Part shown: positions 1 through 5,499 of the stretch, in pieces
Layout of the letters: each line of letters begins with the position of its first letter
Position numbering within the stretch: position 1 is the stretch's first letter
The notes under the pieces: model-generated
Database searches by the model: none
What the model was told of the DNA's origin: nothing
The model's input: the letters and a program-made list of their open reading frames with translations, nothing else
Source: Alphaproteobacteria bacterium
GTDB lineage: Bacteria; Pseudomonadota; Alphaproteobacteria; Micropepsales; Micropepsaceae
Assembly (NCBI GenBank): GCA_947455695.1
Contig: CANGRN010000130.1
Span: 1-5,499 of the forward strand
Reading direction: 5' to 3'
Length of the DNA: 5,499 nt
Program-made: the position numbers and the translations under genes

Positions 1-1
1 A

Positions 2-475
2 AGCCTGGCGGGGGCCTTTGACCGGCTTGTGACGGAACGCTGCAGCGAAGGCGCCAAGCTGGCGGCGCTGTTGACGGCACAGATGGACGAGATCGAAAAA
101 CTGGTGGGCGAGGCGGGCCGGCTGGCCGCCGCCCAGCCCGCGGCGCTGAAAGCCCGGCTGGACGCGCAGCTCAAGGACTTGCTGGATGGCGGGTCGGTGT
201 CCGAGGACCGGCTGGCGCAGGAAGTGGCGCTGCTGGCGGTGAAGGCCGATGTGCGCGAGGAGCTGGACCGGCTCGCCGCCCATGTCCAGGACGCCCGCGC
301 CCTGATCCGGGACGGCAAGGGTGTGGGCCGCAAGCTCGATTTCCTGGCCCAGGAATTCAACCGCGAAGCCAACACATTGTGCTCCAAATCCAGCGACATC
401 GCATTGACCCGCACCGGCCTCGCCCTTAAGGCGGTGATCGACCAGTTCCGCGAGCAGTCCCAGAATGTCGAATAG
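2..475 (+). CDS. yicC: YicC/YloC family endoribonuclease, C-terminal part (5' end outside window)
   Basis: The open frame enters from the left edge and gives 157 visible residues ending in QNVE and TAG. The family is usually about 290 residues, so roughly the first half is missing. The GTG at 29 is an internal codon, not a start, because the frame continues upstream of it as a plausible protein (SLAGAFDRL). Family signatures are the helical segment RLAQEVALLAVKADVREEL (about 209-265) and the C-terminal DUF1732 block GRKLDFLAQEFNREANTL (about 326-379), followed by CSKSSD and the closing REQSQNVE. YicC/YloC proteins are cytoplasmic endoribonucleases; the E. coli member has been linked to small-RNA turnover. 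The gene lies directly before gmk and overlaps it by 11 bp, a neighbour pair common in bacteria, so the two are probably translationally coupled. The family call is firm, but the RNA targets cannot be read from the sequence. Confidence 0.93.
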   Translation, partial: SLAGAFDRLVTERCSEGAKLAALLTAQMDEIEKLVGEAGRLAAAQPAALKARLDAQLKDLLDGGSVSEDRLAQEVALLAVKADVREELDRLAAHVQDARALIRDGKGVGRKLDFLAQEFNREANTLCSKSSDIALTRTGLALKAVIDQFREQSQNVE

Positions 476-1094
476 CAATATCCAGCGCCGTGGCCTGATG
501 CTGGTCCTGTCTTCGCCGTCGGGCGCGGGCAAGACCACCCTGTCGCGCCGCCTGCTGGAGAGTGACGGCAATATCCAGCTGTCGGTGTCCGCCACCACCC
601 GCCCGATGCGGCCCGGCGAAATCCATGGCAAGGATTATCACTTTCTCAGCATCGAAGAGTTCGACGCCTGGCGGGCGGAGGGCAAATTCCTGGAACATGC
701 CACCGTGTTCGGCAACCGCTATGGCACGCCCTCGCATTTGGTGAATGACGTGCTCAGCAGCGGCCGCGACGTGCTGTTCGACATTGACTGGCAGGGCACC
801 CAGCAGCTGAAGGAAAAAAAGCGCGACGATCTGGTCAGCATCTTCATCCTGCCGCCCAGCCATGATGAGCTGGAGCGCCGGCTGCGGAGCCGCGCCCAGG
901 ACAGCGAGGAAACCGTGGCGGGCCGCATGGCCAAGGCGGCGGACGAGATCAGCCATTGGCCCGAATATGACTATGTGATCGTCAACACCGATGTGGACAA
1001 GGCGCTGGGCGACATCCAGGCGGTCCTCAATGCCGAGCGGCTGAGGCGCAGCCGCCAAACCGGCATCTCGGAGTTTGTCGGCAAGCTGGTATGA
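465..1094 (+). CDS. gmk: Guanylate kinase
   Basis: This 209-residue cytoplasmic enzyme phosphorylates GMP (and dGMP) to GDP using ATP, an essential step in GTP supply and in nucleotide salvage. The P-loop is SSPSGAGKTT (residues 16-25, with K23 and T24). The GMP-binding segment is TTRPMRPGE (44-52) with Y58 soon after. Then come E77, the GNRYGT motif (83-88) and DIDWQG (106-111). The lid region has ERRLRSR (137-143) and the protein ends with the usual YVIVNTD (170-176) and a C-terminal helix. Length is normal for the family. The ATG at 465 lies inside the end of yicC and puts the P-loop at the expected distance; only a weak GAG-type ribosome binding site precedes it, consistent with translational coupling. 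The stop codon overlaps the next start as ATGA. A run of seven A at 814-820 stands out in this GC-rich gene. Confidence 0.98.
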   Translation: MSNSNIQRRGLMLVLSSPSGAGKTTLSRRLLESDGNIQLSVSATTRPMRPGEIHGKDYHFLSIEEFDAWRAEGKFLEHATVFGNRYGTPSHLVNDVLSSGRDVLFDIDWQGTQQLKEKKRDDLVSIFILPPSHDELERRLRSRAQDSEETVAGRMAKAADEISHWPEYDYVIVNTDVDKALGDIQAVLNAERLRRSRQTGISEFVGKLV

Positions 1095-1387
1095 CGCCGG
1101 TCGTGATCCTGGGCAGCCTGGCTGCCATAGCCTCCACCGTCAGCTTCGCCCCCCAGGCCATCAAGATCATCCGCACGCGACAGACAAAAGACATCTCTCT
1201 GGGCATGTACGCCATCACCGTCACCGCCTTTGCGCTGTGGTGCGGCTATGGCGTGATGCTGGGCCAGTGGCCGCTGATCGCTTCCAACAGCATATGCCTG
1301 TTGCTGTCCGGCTTTATCCTGATGATGAAGCTCCTGCCGCGCCGCGCCAAGGACAAGGTCGCCGATGCGGTGACGCCGAAAACCTAG
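1091..1387 (+). CDS. SemiSWEET-type small sugar transporter (MtN3/PQ-loop family)
   Basis: This 98-residue protein has three hydrophobic segments (about residues 4-24, 39-57 and 61-82), the half-size layout of bacterial SemiSWEETs, which work as dimers to move sugars across the inner membrane down their gradient. The PQ motif is at P21-Q22 (SFAPQAIKIIRTR), followed by the typical TKDIS loop (32-36). W50 in the second segment and N66 in the third match, in type and in spacing, the Trp and Asn that line the sugar pocket in characterised members. The C-terminal tail (RRAKDKVADAVTPKT) is positively charged at first and probably cytoplasmic. The start overlaps the gmk stop as ATGA; the nearest GGAG (1070-1073) is too far upstream, so translation probably depends on ribosomes finishing gmk. 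The fold is clear, but the substrate is unknown. No sugar-metabolism gene is nearby. Confidence 0.9.
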   Translation: MTPVVILGSLAAIASTVSFAPQAIKIIRTRQTKDISLGMYAITVTAFALWCGYGVMLGQWPLIASNSICLLLSGFILMMKLLPRRAKDKVADAVTPKT

Positions 1388-1410
1388 GTTCTCCGGCCCG
1401 GGATTTGTGC

Positions 1411-1416
1411 CATACT
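1411..1416 (+). promoter_or_regulatory. Possible extended -10 promoter element upstream of the DUF4197 gene
   Basis: CATACT is preceded by TGTGC, which gives TGTGCCATACT at 1406-1416, a good match to the extended -10 pattern TRTGnTATAAT. It lies in the 56-bp gap before the DUF4197 gene and would start transcription some 20 bases before that gene's ATG. No TTGACA-like -35 is visible 16-18 bp upstream, which extended -10 promoters can tolerate. This rests on pattern only; read-through from the gmk operon is the alternative. Confidence 0.3.
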
Positions 1417-1429
1417 GTACGGACCGAAC

Positions 1430-1436
1430 AGGGTGG
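1430..1436 (+). promoter_or_regulatory. Ribosome binding site of the DUF4197 gene
   Basis: AGGGTGG, followed by further G residues, lies 7 bases before the ATG at 1444 and is the strongest Shine-Dalgarno match in the window. It decides the start: the same frame stays open back to 1075, but the upstream part runs through the SemiSWEET gene in another frame. Starting at 1444 also places a signal peptide at the N-terminus. Confidence 0.75.
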
Positions 1437-1443
1437 GGGCCAC

Positions 1444-2220
1444 ATGTCCGATACCGAAAATTCGCGCCGTATCATTCTTGCAGGCCTGCTGTCGCTTGTG
1501 CCGTTGAAGGCCGCCGCGCAGATCCAGCTGCCCGGTGCGGTCAGCGATTACCTGAACCGCAACAAGCCCGCTTCGGCGCCTGTGTCTGCCGGCGTTCCGG
1601 CTGGTGCGGCGCTGAGCCAGAACCAGATCGGCGCGGGCCTGAAGGATGCGATGAAAGTCGCTTCGCGCAAGGTGATCGGCCAGGTCGGCAAGCCGGGCGG
1701 CTTCTTCAACGATCCGGCCATCAGGATTCCGCTGCCGGGCGGCCTGGAACGGGTTGCGGGGCCGCTGCGTGCGGTGGGCGCCGCCGGGTTGCTGGACGAC
1801 CTGACTCTGCGGATGAACCGCGGCGCCGAGCAGGCCGCGCCCAAGGCTCTCAATATCTTTGTCGATGCCGCCTCCGGCATGAGTTTCGACGATGCGCGCG
1901 GCATCCTGACCGGACCGCAGGATTCGGTGACCCAGTATTTCCGGCGCACCACATCGGGCACCCTGACGACGGAATTCCATCCCATCGTCAGCAATGCGCT
2001 GACGGGGGCGGGTGCGATGCGCGCGCTGAAATCGGTGCAGGACCGGGTCGGCAGCATGCCCATGATCGGCCAGATGGCGGGCGGCTTTGATCTTGTCGAC
2101 TTCACCGTCGGCAAGGCGCTGGATGGGTTGTTCCATTACCTGGCGGTGGAAGAAGCGAATATCCGCACCAATCCCCTGGCGCGTTCCACCAGCCTGCTCA
2201 AGAGCGTGTTCGGCAACTAA
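1444..2220 (+). CDS. Exported DUF4197 domain protein of unknown function
   Basis: This 258-residue protein starts with a short charged segment (MSDTENSRR), a hydrophobic stretch ([12 protein letters not shown], 10-21) and a signal-peptidase-I-like site KAAA|Q near residue 25, so it is probably released into the periplasm. There is no lipobox cysteine. A Pro/Ala/Ser linker (about 42-57) leads to the DUF4197 domain (about 58-257). Family-typical blocks are [14 protein letters not shown] (58-70), [10 protein letters not shown] (90-99), APKA (132-135), DARGILTGP (150-158) with QYFRRTT (164-170), and [12 protein letters not shown] (226-237). The domain is largely helical with many small residues. 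The family has no established biochemical role that I know of, so none is assigned. The gene follows SemiSWEET by 56 bp, with its own good ribosome binding site. Its stop codon overlaps the stop of the convergent rsmA, so the last codons are shared on opposite strands. Confidence 0.9.
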   Translation: MSDTENSRRIILAGLLSLVPLKAAAQIQLPGAVSDYLNRNKPASAPVSAGVPAGAALSQNQIGAGLKDAMKVASRKVIGQVGKPGGFFNDPAIRIPLPGGLERVAGPLRAVGAAGLLDDLTLRMNRGAEQAAPKALNIFVDAASGMSFDDARGILTGPQDSVTQYFRRTTSGTLTTEFHPIVSNALTGAGAMRALKSVQDRVGSMPMIGQMAGGFDLVDFTVGKALDGLFHYLAVEEANIRTNPLARSTSLLKSVFGN

Positions 2221-3059
2221 AGCGCGCGCGCCAACGCGGCAAACTGTTCGATGGTCAGGTCTTCGGGCCGCGCCGTGGGATCGATCCCGGCTTTTTCCGC
2301 CAGCGCTTCACCGCCCAGCGCTTTCAGCGACTGTCGCAGCATCTTGCGGCGCTGGCCGAACGAGGCCGCGGTGATTTTCTCTAGGTCGGCGAGCGCGCAG
2401 GGCGCCAGCGGCTGCGCGCGCGGCTCCAGCCGCACGATGGACGAGGTGACCGACGGCGGCGGCACGAAGGCGCCGCGGTTGACGTCGAACAACAGCTTTG
2501 CGGTGCAGCGCCACTGGGCCAATACCGACAGCCGGCCATAATGCTCGGTCCCGGGCCTGGCGGTGATGCGCTGGGCCACTTCCTTCTGGAACATCAGGGT
2601 CAGGCTGGCCCAGACCGGCGGCCAGTTTTCGGCGGTCAGCCATTTGATCAGGATGGCGGTGCCGACATTGTAGGGCAGGTTGGCGGCGATGCGCACCCCG
2701 CGCGGCAGGATGCCGGCTTCGTCCAGTTCCAGCGCGTCATCGGAGATGATCTGCAGTCTTCCCGGATAGGCGGCGGCGATCTCTTCCAGCGCCGGCAGGC
2801 AGCGCGCGTCACGCTCCACCGCGATCACTTTGTCCGCGCCTTCGCCCAGCAGGGCGCGGGTCAGTCCGCCGGGACCGGGCCCGACTTCATAGAAGGTGCC
2901 GCCCTCTGCTGCGCCCGCCGCGCGGGCGATCTTGGCGGTGAGATTGAGGTCGAACAGAAAATTCTGGCCCAGCGATTTCTTGGGCGCCAAACCATGCGCG
3001 GCGATCACGTCGCGAAGCGGCGGCAATTTATCGGCCCCACTTTTACTTGGATCTGGCAT
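2217..3059 (-). CDS. rsmA: 16S rRNA (adenine(1518)-N6/adenine(1519)-N6)-dimethyltransferase RsmA/KsgA
   Basis: This 280-residue cytoplasmic methyltransferase uses S-adenosylmethionine to dimethylate two adjacent adenines near the 3' end of 16S rRNA, a late checkpoint in 30S assembly; its loss classically gives kasugamycin resistance. Visible motifs are KKSLGQNFL (27-35), the SAM-binding [11 protein letters not shown] (57-67), acidic E82 (AVERD) for the ribose, D108 (SDDAL) near the adenine, the catalytic NLPYN (127-131), and FVPPPSV (198-204). The C-terminal helical domain carries [12 protein letters not shown] (234-245). Length is normal. The chosen ATG lies inside the last codons of pdxA (17-bp overlap) with only a weak GGAT-like ribosome binding site, which suggests coupling to pdxA. 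The TAG stop shares bases with the stop of the DUF4197 gene on the other strand. The identification is secure. Confidence 0.98.
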   Translation of the reverse strand: MPDPSKSGADKLPPLRDVIAAHGLAPKKSLGQNFLFDLNLTAKIARAAGAAEGGTFYEVGPGPGGLTRALLGEGADKVIAVERDARCLPALEEIAAAYPGRLQIISDDALELDEAGILPRGVRIAANLPYNVGTAILIKWLTAENWPPVWASLTLMFQKEVAQRITARPGTEHYGRLSVLAQWRCTAKLLFDVNRGAFVPPPSVTSSIVRLEPRAQPLAPCALADLEKITAASFGQRRKMLRQSLKALGGEALAEKAGIDPTARPEDLTIEQFAALARAL

Positions 3060-3987
3060 CGGCCATATCCGCGGCCATTTGCACCGCCGCGATCATGCTG
3101 CGGGCATCAGCCTTGCCCTGTCCGGCGATATCCAGCGCGGTGCCGTGGTCCGGCGAAGTGCGCACGATGGGCAATCCCAGGGTGACATTGACTCCGTCCC
3201 AGAAGCTCAGGGTCTTGATCGGGATCAGCGCCTGGTCGTGATACATGCACAGCGCCGCGTCGTAAGTCTTGCGCGCTTCTTCATGAAACAGCGTGTCGGC
3301 GGACAGCGGCCCGCGCACCGCAAAGCCGCGCGCCTTCAGCGCCGCGATGGCCGGCGCGATGACGCCTGCGTCTTCGCCGCCCAGCACGCCGTCTTCCCCG
3401 GCATGGGGATTGAGGCCCGCCACCGCCAGGCGCGGGTTCAAAATGCCGAAGTCGCGGCGCAGCGCGGTCAGGATGATCTCGGCGGTGTCGAACACCGATT
3501 GTTTGGTGATGGCCCCGGGCACATCGGCCACCGGCATGTGGATGGTCAGCGGCACCACCCGCAACGTGTCGCTGGCCAGCATCATCACGGCGCGGCGCGC
3601 GCCGGTGAGGTGGGCGAGGAATTCGGTATGGCCCGGAAAGGCGAAGCCCGCCGCGTTCAGCACCGATTTGTGGATGGGGGCGGTGACCAGGGCCGCGGCC
3701 TCGCCGTCCAGGCAGGCCTTCACCGCGATCTCGATGGCCTCGGTTACGCACGCCGCGTTGGCGGGATCGGGTGTTCCGGGAACCGCGGAAACCTTCGAAC
3801 GGGTCGGAATCAGCGCATCCTTGGACGCGCCCAGCACCGTCGCATCGCCCACCAGCTTCAGGGGATGCGTACCCACCTTGCCACCGAAATGATCAAACGC
3901 CGCACGCGCGACTTCCGGACCGATACCGGAAGGCTCGCCCATGGTGATGAGGATGGGAAGCGCGTTGCCCTTGGCGGACTTATCCAT
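3043..3987 (-). CDS. pdxA: 4-hydroxythreonine-4-phosphate dehydrogenase
   Basis: This 314-residue enzyme oxidises 4-phosphohydroxy-L-threonine with NAD(P); the product loses CO2 to give 3-amino-2-oxopropyl phosphate, which PdxJ condenses with deoxyxylulose phosphate to make pyridoxine phosphate. Motifs seen are [11 protein letters not shown] (15-25), VTAPIHK (101-107), FPGHTEFLA (117-125), and three likely metal-binding histidines: H150 (TIHMP), H195 (GLNPHAGE) and H250 ([11 protein letters not shown]). The substrate-binding [14 protein letters not shown] lies at 276-289. Length is slightly under the E. coli enzyme (about 329), with nothing missing. The ATG is 38 bp after the surA stop, and its likely ribosome binding site (AAGCGG) lies inside a hairpin-forming repeat. 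The gene presumably shares a transcript with surA and rsmA; no separate promoter is convincing. PdxA shows that the organism uses the DXP-dependent B6 pathway. Confidence 0.98.
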   Translation of the reverse strand: MDKSAKGNALPILITMGEPSGIGPEVARAAFDHFGGKVGTHPLKLVGDATVLGASKDALIPTRSKVSAVPGTPDPANAACVTEAIEIAVKACLDGEAAALVTAPIHKSVLNAAGFAFPGHTEFLAHLTGARRAVMMLASDTLRVVPLTIHMPVADVPGAITKQSVFDTAEIILTALRRDFGILNPRLAVAGLNPHAGEDGVLGGEDAGVIAPAIAALKARGFAVRGPLSADTLFHEEARKTYDAALCMYHDQALIPIKTLSFWDGVNVTLGLPIVRTSPDHGTALDIAGQGKADARSMIAAVQMAADMADARSK

Positions 3988-3988
3988 T

Positions 3989-4032
3989 TGATCCGCTTTC
4001 AGCGGGCTTATTTAATGATCCGCTTTCAGCGG
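3989..4032 (-). repeat. Two 17-bp direct repeats, each a small hairpin, in the surA-pdxA junction
   Basis: TGATCCGCTTTCAGCGG occurs at 3989-4005 and again at 4016-4032, a 27-bp offset. Each copy contains the inverted repeat CCGCT-TTC-AGCGG. In the surA-proximal copy the stem extends to 7 bp (ATCCGCT/AGCGGAT, 4018-4034). On the transcribed (-) strand the loop is GAA; the surA TGA stop lies in the proximal copy, and the distal copy supplies AAGCGG, the only Shine-Dalgarno candidate for pdxA. The bases between the copies are AT-rich (cttatttaa). No T-run follows either stem on the transcribed strand, so these are not standard intrinsic terminators. The structure is certain from the sequence; a regulatory role is inference. 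Confidence 0.85.
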
Positions 4033-5499
4033 ATGAGGGCATCGGGCTTGCTGTCATCGCGCACCTGGATGTTGGCGTCGCGCTTCAGGTCGCGCAGATA
4101 GCGCCGCGCCAGGGCCGCAATCTGATTCTGGAACAGCTGGTCTTCCACCTGCTGGCGGGAGGGCATGACATAGGCGGTCTTGATCTCGATGCGCTTGTCG
4201 CAGCGCCCGATCAGTTCGATGCCGGCTTCGTCCTGGAACGGCATGGCCGCTTCACCCGGCTTGGAATTCTTCAGCGCTTCCTGGATCTGCGGGCTGAGGT
4301 CGGACAGCTTGGCATCTCCCAGATTCATGAAGACGCTGCCGTTCATCTTGCCATGCAGTTCGTCCAGCTGCTTGCAGTTCGCATAATGCTGCTGGATCTG
4401 CACTGCCACCTTCATGACTTCCTCGATCTGCGCCTTGGGCGCGCGCGGATCAATCGGAAGCAGCAGGCGCGCCAGCGGCAAGGTGCCGGCCGGGCCGGTA
4501 GGACCGGTCGGCACGTCGGAAATCTTGGTGCCCAGCGGCTCCTGGCGCTCGCGCAGGCCCAGCACGTAATAGCCGCCGGTCGAGCGGATCGGCTCGCTGA
4601 TCGCGCCCACTTCCATCTTGCCCAGCACCGCATTCAGTTCCGGCGCCAGCTGGCCTTCATTGATCCAGCCCATGTCGCCGCCGGTCGCCGCGGTGGGATG
4701 CTGACTGAACTGGCGTGCCACCACGGGGAAGGGCGCGCCCTGATGCAGCTGCTTTTCGACTTCCTCGGCGTCCTTCTTGACCTTGGCGTCCTGCTCGGGA
4801 TTGTCGACGGGAAGGAAGATTTCCATCACGTGATAGTGCGGCTTGTTGGCGCCATCGGCGTAGCGCGCCAATTCGGTTTTCACCATTTCGTCGGTGACGT
4901 TCACCCGGTCGCCATACTCGTCCTGCACGGTTTTCTGCCAGGCGATCGACGCGGTGATCTGCGCACGCAGTGCTTCCTCGCTGGCCCCGGCATTGGTGAG
5001 GTTCTGGCGCAGCTGCTCGATGGTGAAATGATATTCCTGCATCATCGCGTTGAGGCGCCGGTCGACCTCGACCGGGCTGACGGTGATCTTCTTTTTCACC
5101 GCTTCCTGCAACTGGACCTTCTCGGCCTGCAGCTGTTCCAGGATCTGGCCGCGCATGCGGGTCTTCTGCTCCGGCGTCAGCTGCGCCTGGCTGAACCCGT
5201 TCAGCGCCAGGTACAGCGCAACGCGCTGGCGCAGTTCGAAATCGGAAATGGATTCGTCGTTGACGGTGGCGACGATGGAATCGGAATCGGCGGCGGCTTT
5301 TTCCGCGGCCGCGTCGATCACCGTGGCATTGTTGTTCTTGGCTTCCTGTATGGGATCGCCATTGGTGTCCCGGGGCGCGTCGGGTTTGTCCGTGCCGTCG
5401 GCAGCCGTGGCGGCGGGGGGCGCATCGGCGGTGGGCGGTGCGTCCGCGCTGGGCGGGGTATCACCGGCCGGCTTGACGGCAGGGCCCACGGCGGGGGCG
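4026..5499 (-). CDS. surA: SurA-like periplasmic chaperone / peptidylprolyl isomerase (N-terminus outside window)
   Basis: The frame runs in from the right edge with no start in view; the GTG at 5489 is an internal valine in an Ala/Pro-rich stretch. About 490 residues are visible (numbered here from 5489), so the protein is longer than E. coli SurA (428). Order: a Pro/Ala/Asp-rich low-complexity segment (1-45); a SurA_N-type helical domain (about 70-200, with IVATVNDESISDFELRQR near 72-89); a first parvulin domain (about 217-315, with HYHVMEIFLP, GGDMGW and GGYYVLGL); a GPTGPAG linker (329-335); and a degenerate second parvulin-like domain (about 336-435) with C372 and C430. SurA escorts outer-membrane proteins through the periplasm; the signal peptide must lie beyond the window. 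Placement before pdxA and rsmA matches the usual proteobacterial cluster, where lptD commonly precedes surA. Catalytic-type histidines look altered, so chaperone activity may dominate. Confidence 0.92.
   Translation of the reverse strand, partial: APAVGPAVKPAGDTPPSADAPPTADAPPAATAADGTDKPDAPRDTNGDPIQEAKNNNATVIDAAAEKAAADSDSIVATVNDESISDFELRQRVALYLALNGFSQAQLTPEQKTRMRGQILEQLQAEKVQLQEAVKKKITVSPVEVDRRLNAMMQEYHFTIEQLRQNLTNAGASEEALRAQITASIAWQKTVQDEYGDRVNVTDEMVKTELARYADGANKPHYHVMEIFLPVDNPEQDAKVKKDAEEVEKQLHQGAPFPVVARQFSQHPTAATGGDMGWINEGQLAPELNAVLGKMEVGAISEPIRSTGGYYVLGLRERQEPLGTKISDVPTGPTGPAGTLPLARLLLPIDPRAPKAQIEEVMKVAVQIQQHYANCKQLDELHGKMNGSVFMNLGDAKLSDLSPQIQEALKNSKPGEAAMPFQDEAGIELIGRCDKRIEIKTAYVMPSRQQVEDQLFQNQIAALARRYLRDLKRDANIQVRDDSKPDALIR
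5409..5462 (-). repeat. Three 18-bp tandem units encoding D-[TA]-P-P-[STA]-A in the SurA linker
   Basis: Read on the - strand, the 54 bases encode DTPPSA, DAPPTA and DAPPAA, three in-phase hexapeptide units. They sit in the Ala/Pro-rich segment that would separate the signal peptide (off-window) from the SurA N-domain. Such Pro/Ala stretches are usually extended and flexible. The neighbouring residues, including PDAPRD further on, have similar composition but do not keep the period. Confidence 0.75.

Noticed and set aside
426..1058. A 210-codon - strand frame opposite gmk
   Set aside because: It is antisense to guanylate kinase with all motifs intact, and its composition is that of a shadow frame.
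1381..1390. Perfect 10-bp palindrome AACCTAGGTT over the SemiSWEET stop codon
   Set aside because: Palindromes of this length are expected several times by chance in a window of this size, and nothing around it suggests an operator or terminator.
1075..1443. N-terminal extension of the DUF4197 frame back to 1075
   Set aside because: It overlaps the SemiSWEET gene in another frame; the strong ribosome binding site and the signal peptide both support the start at 1444.
1384..2136. A 250-codon - strand frame opposite the DUF4197 gene
   Set aside because: Arg/Ala/Gly-rich antisense shadow of a gene with conserved family motifs; no motif of its own.
2220..2235. Alternating GC run after the DUF4197 stop as a possible terminator
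   Set aside because: It is the 3' end of the rsmA coding sequence, has no defined loop and is not followed by a T-run.
2319..2329. CGCTTTCAGCG inside rsmA, matching the core of the surA-pdxA repeat
   Set aside because: It is explained by the conserved Ser-Leu-Lys-Ala codons of RsmA, and the flanks do not match. Probably coincidence, though worth including in a genome-wide count of the repeat.
4006..4018. AT-rich patch between the two repeats as a -10 box for a pdxA promoter
   Set aside because: TTAAAT/TAAATA on the - strand is a weak -10 match, and no -35-like sequence lies at a suitable distance upstream.
2896..4101. A 401-codon open frame on the + strand opposite pdxA and rsmA
   Set aside because: It lies antisense to two firmly identified genes, is rich in Arg, Gly, His and Gln as expected for a GC-rich shadow frame, and shows no recognisable motif.

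Overview
This is a GC-rich, tightly packed chromosomal window of ordinary housekeeping genes, most likely from an alphaproteobacterium. Three things suggest this: a yicC-gmk pair facing a surA-pdxA-rsmA cluster, an alphaproteobacterial-type Gmk P-loop (SSPSGAGKTT), and pdxA, which marks the DXP-dependent vitamin B6 route. I cannot name the genus. No tRNA, rRNA, CRISPR array, insertion sequence, phage gene or defence system is visible, and no gap between genes exceeds about 60 bases.

Left half, + strand: the C-terminal part of a YicC/YloC-family endoribonuclease (cut by the window edge) overlaps gmk (guanylate kinase) by 11 bp. Gmk overlaps a 98-residue SemiSWEET-type sugar transporter by 4 bp (ATGA). 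After 56 bp comes a 258-residue exported DUF4197 protein with its own strong ribosome binding site and possibly its own promoter.

Right half, - strand, read from the right edge inwards: a SurA-like periplasmic chaperone (N-terminus and signal peptide lie outside the window), then pdxA 38 bp downstream, then rsmA/ksgA, whose start overlaps pdxA by 17 bp. SurA serves outer-membrane protein folding, PdxA pyridoxal phosphate synthesis and RsmA 16S rRNA dimethylation. The three form a compact presumed operon, a grouping familiar in Proteobacteria.

The two convergent units meet tail to tail: the DUF4197 and rsmA stop codons share the four bases CTAA, leaving no room for an intergenic terminator. 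The least expected non-coding feature is a pair of 17-bp direct repeats, each containing a hairpin, in the surA-pdxA junction. One spans the surA stop codon and the other holds the only plausible pdxA Shine-Dalgarno sequence. I found no convincing new biological system. The best leads are this repeat pair, the SemiSWEET coupled to gmk, the unexplained DUF4197 protein, and a SurA with a repeat-bearing N-terminal linker and altered parvulin domains.
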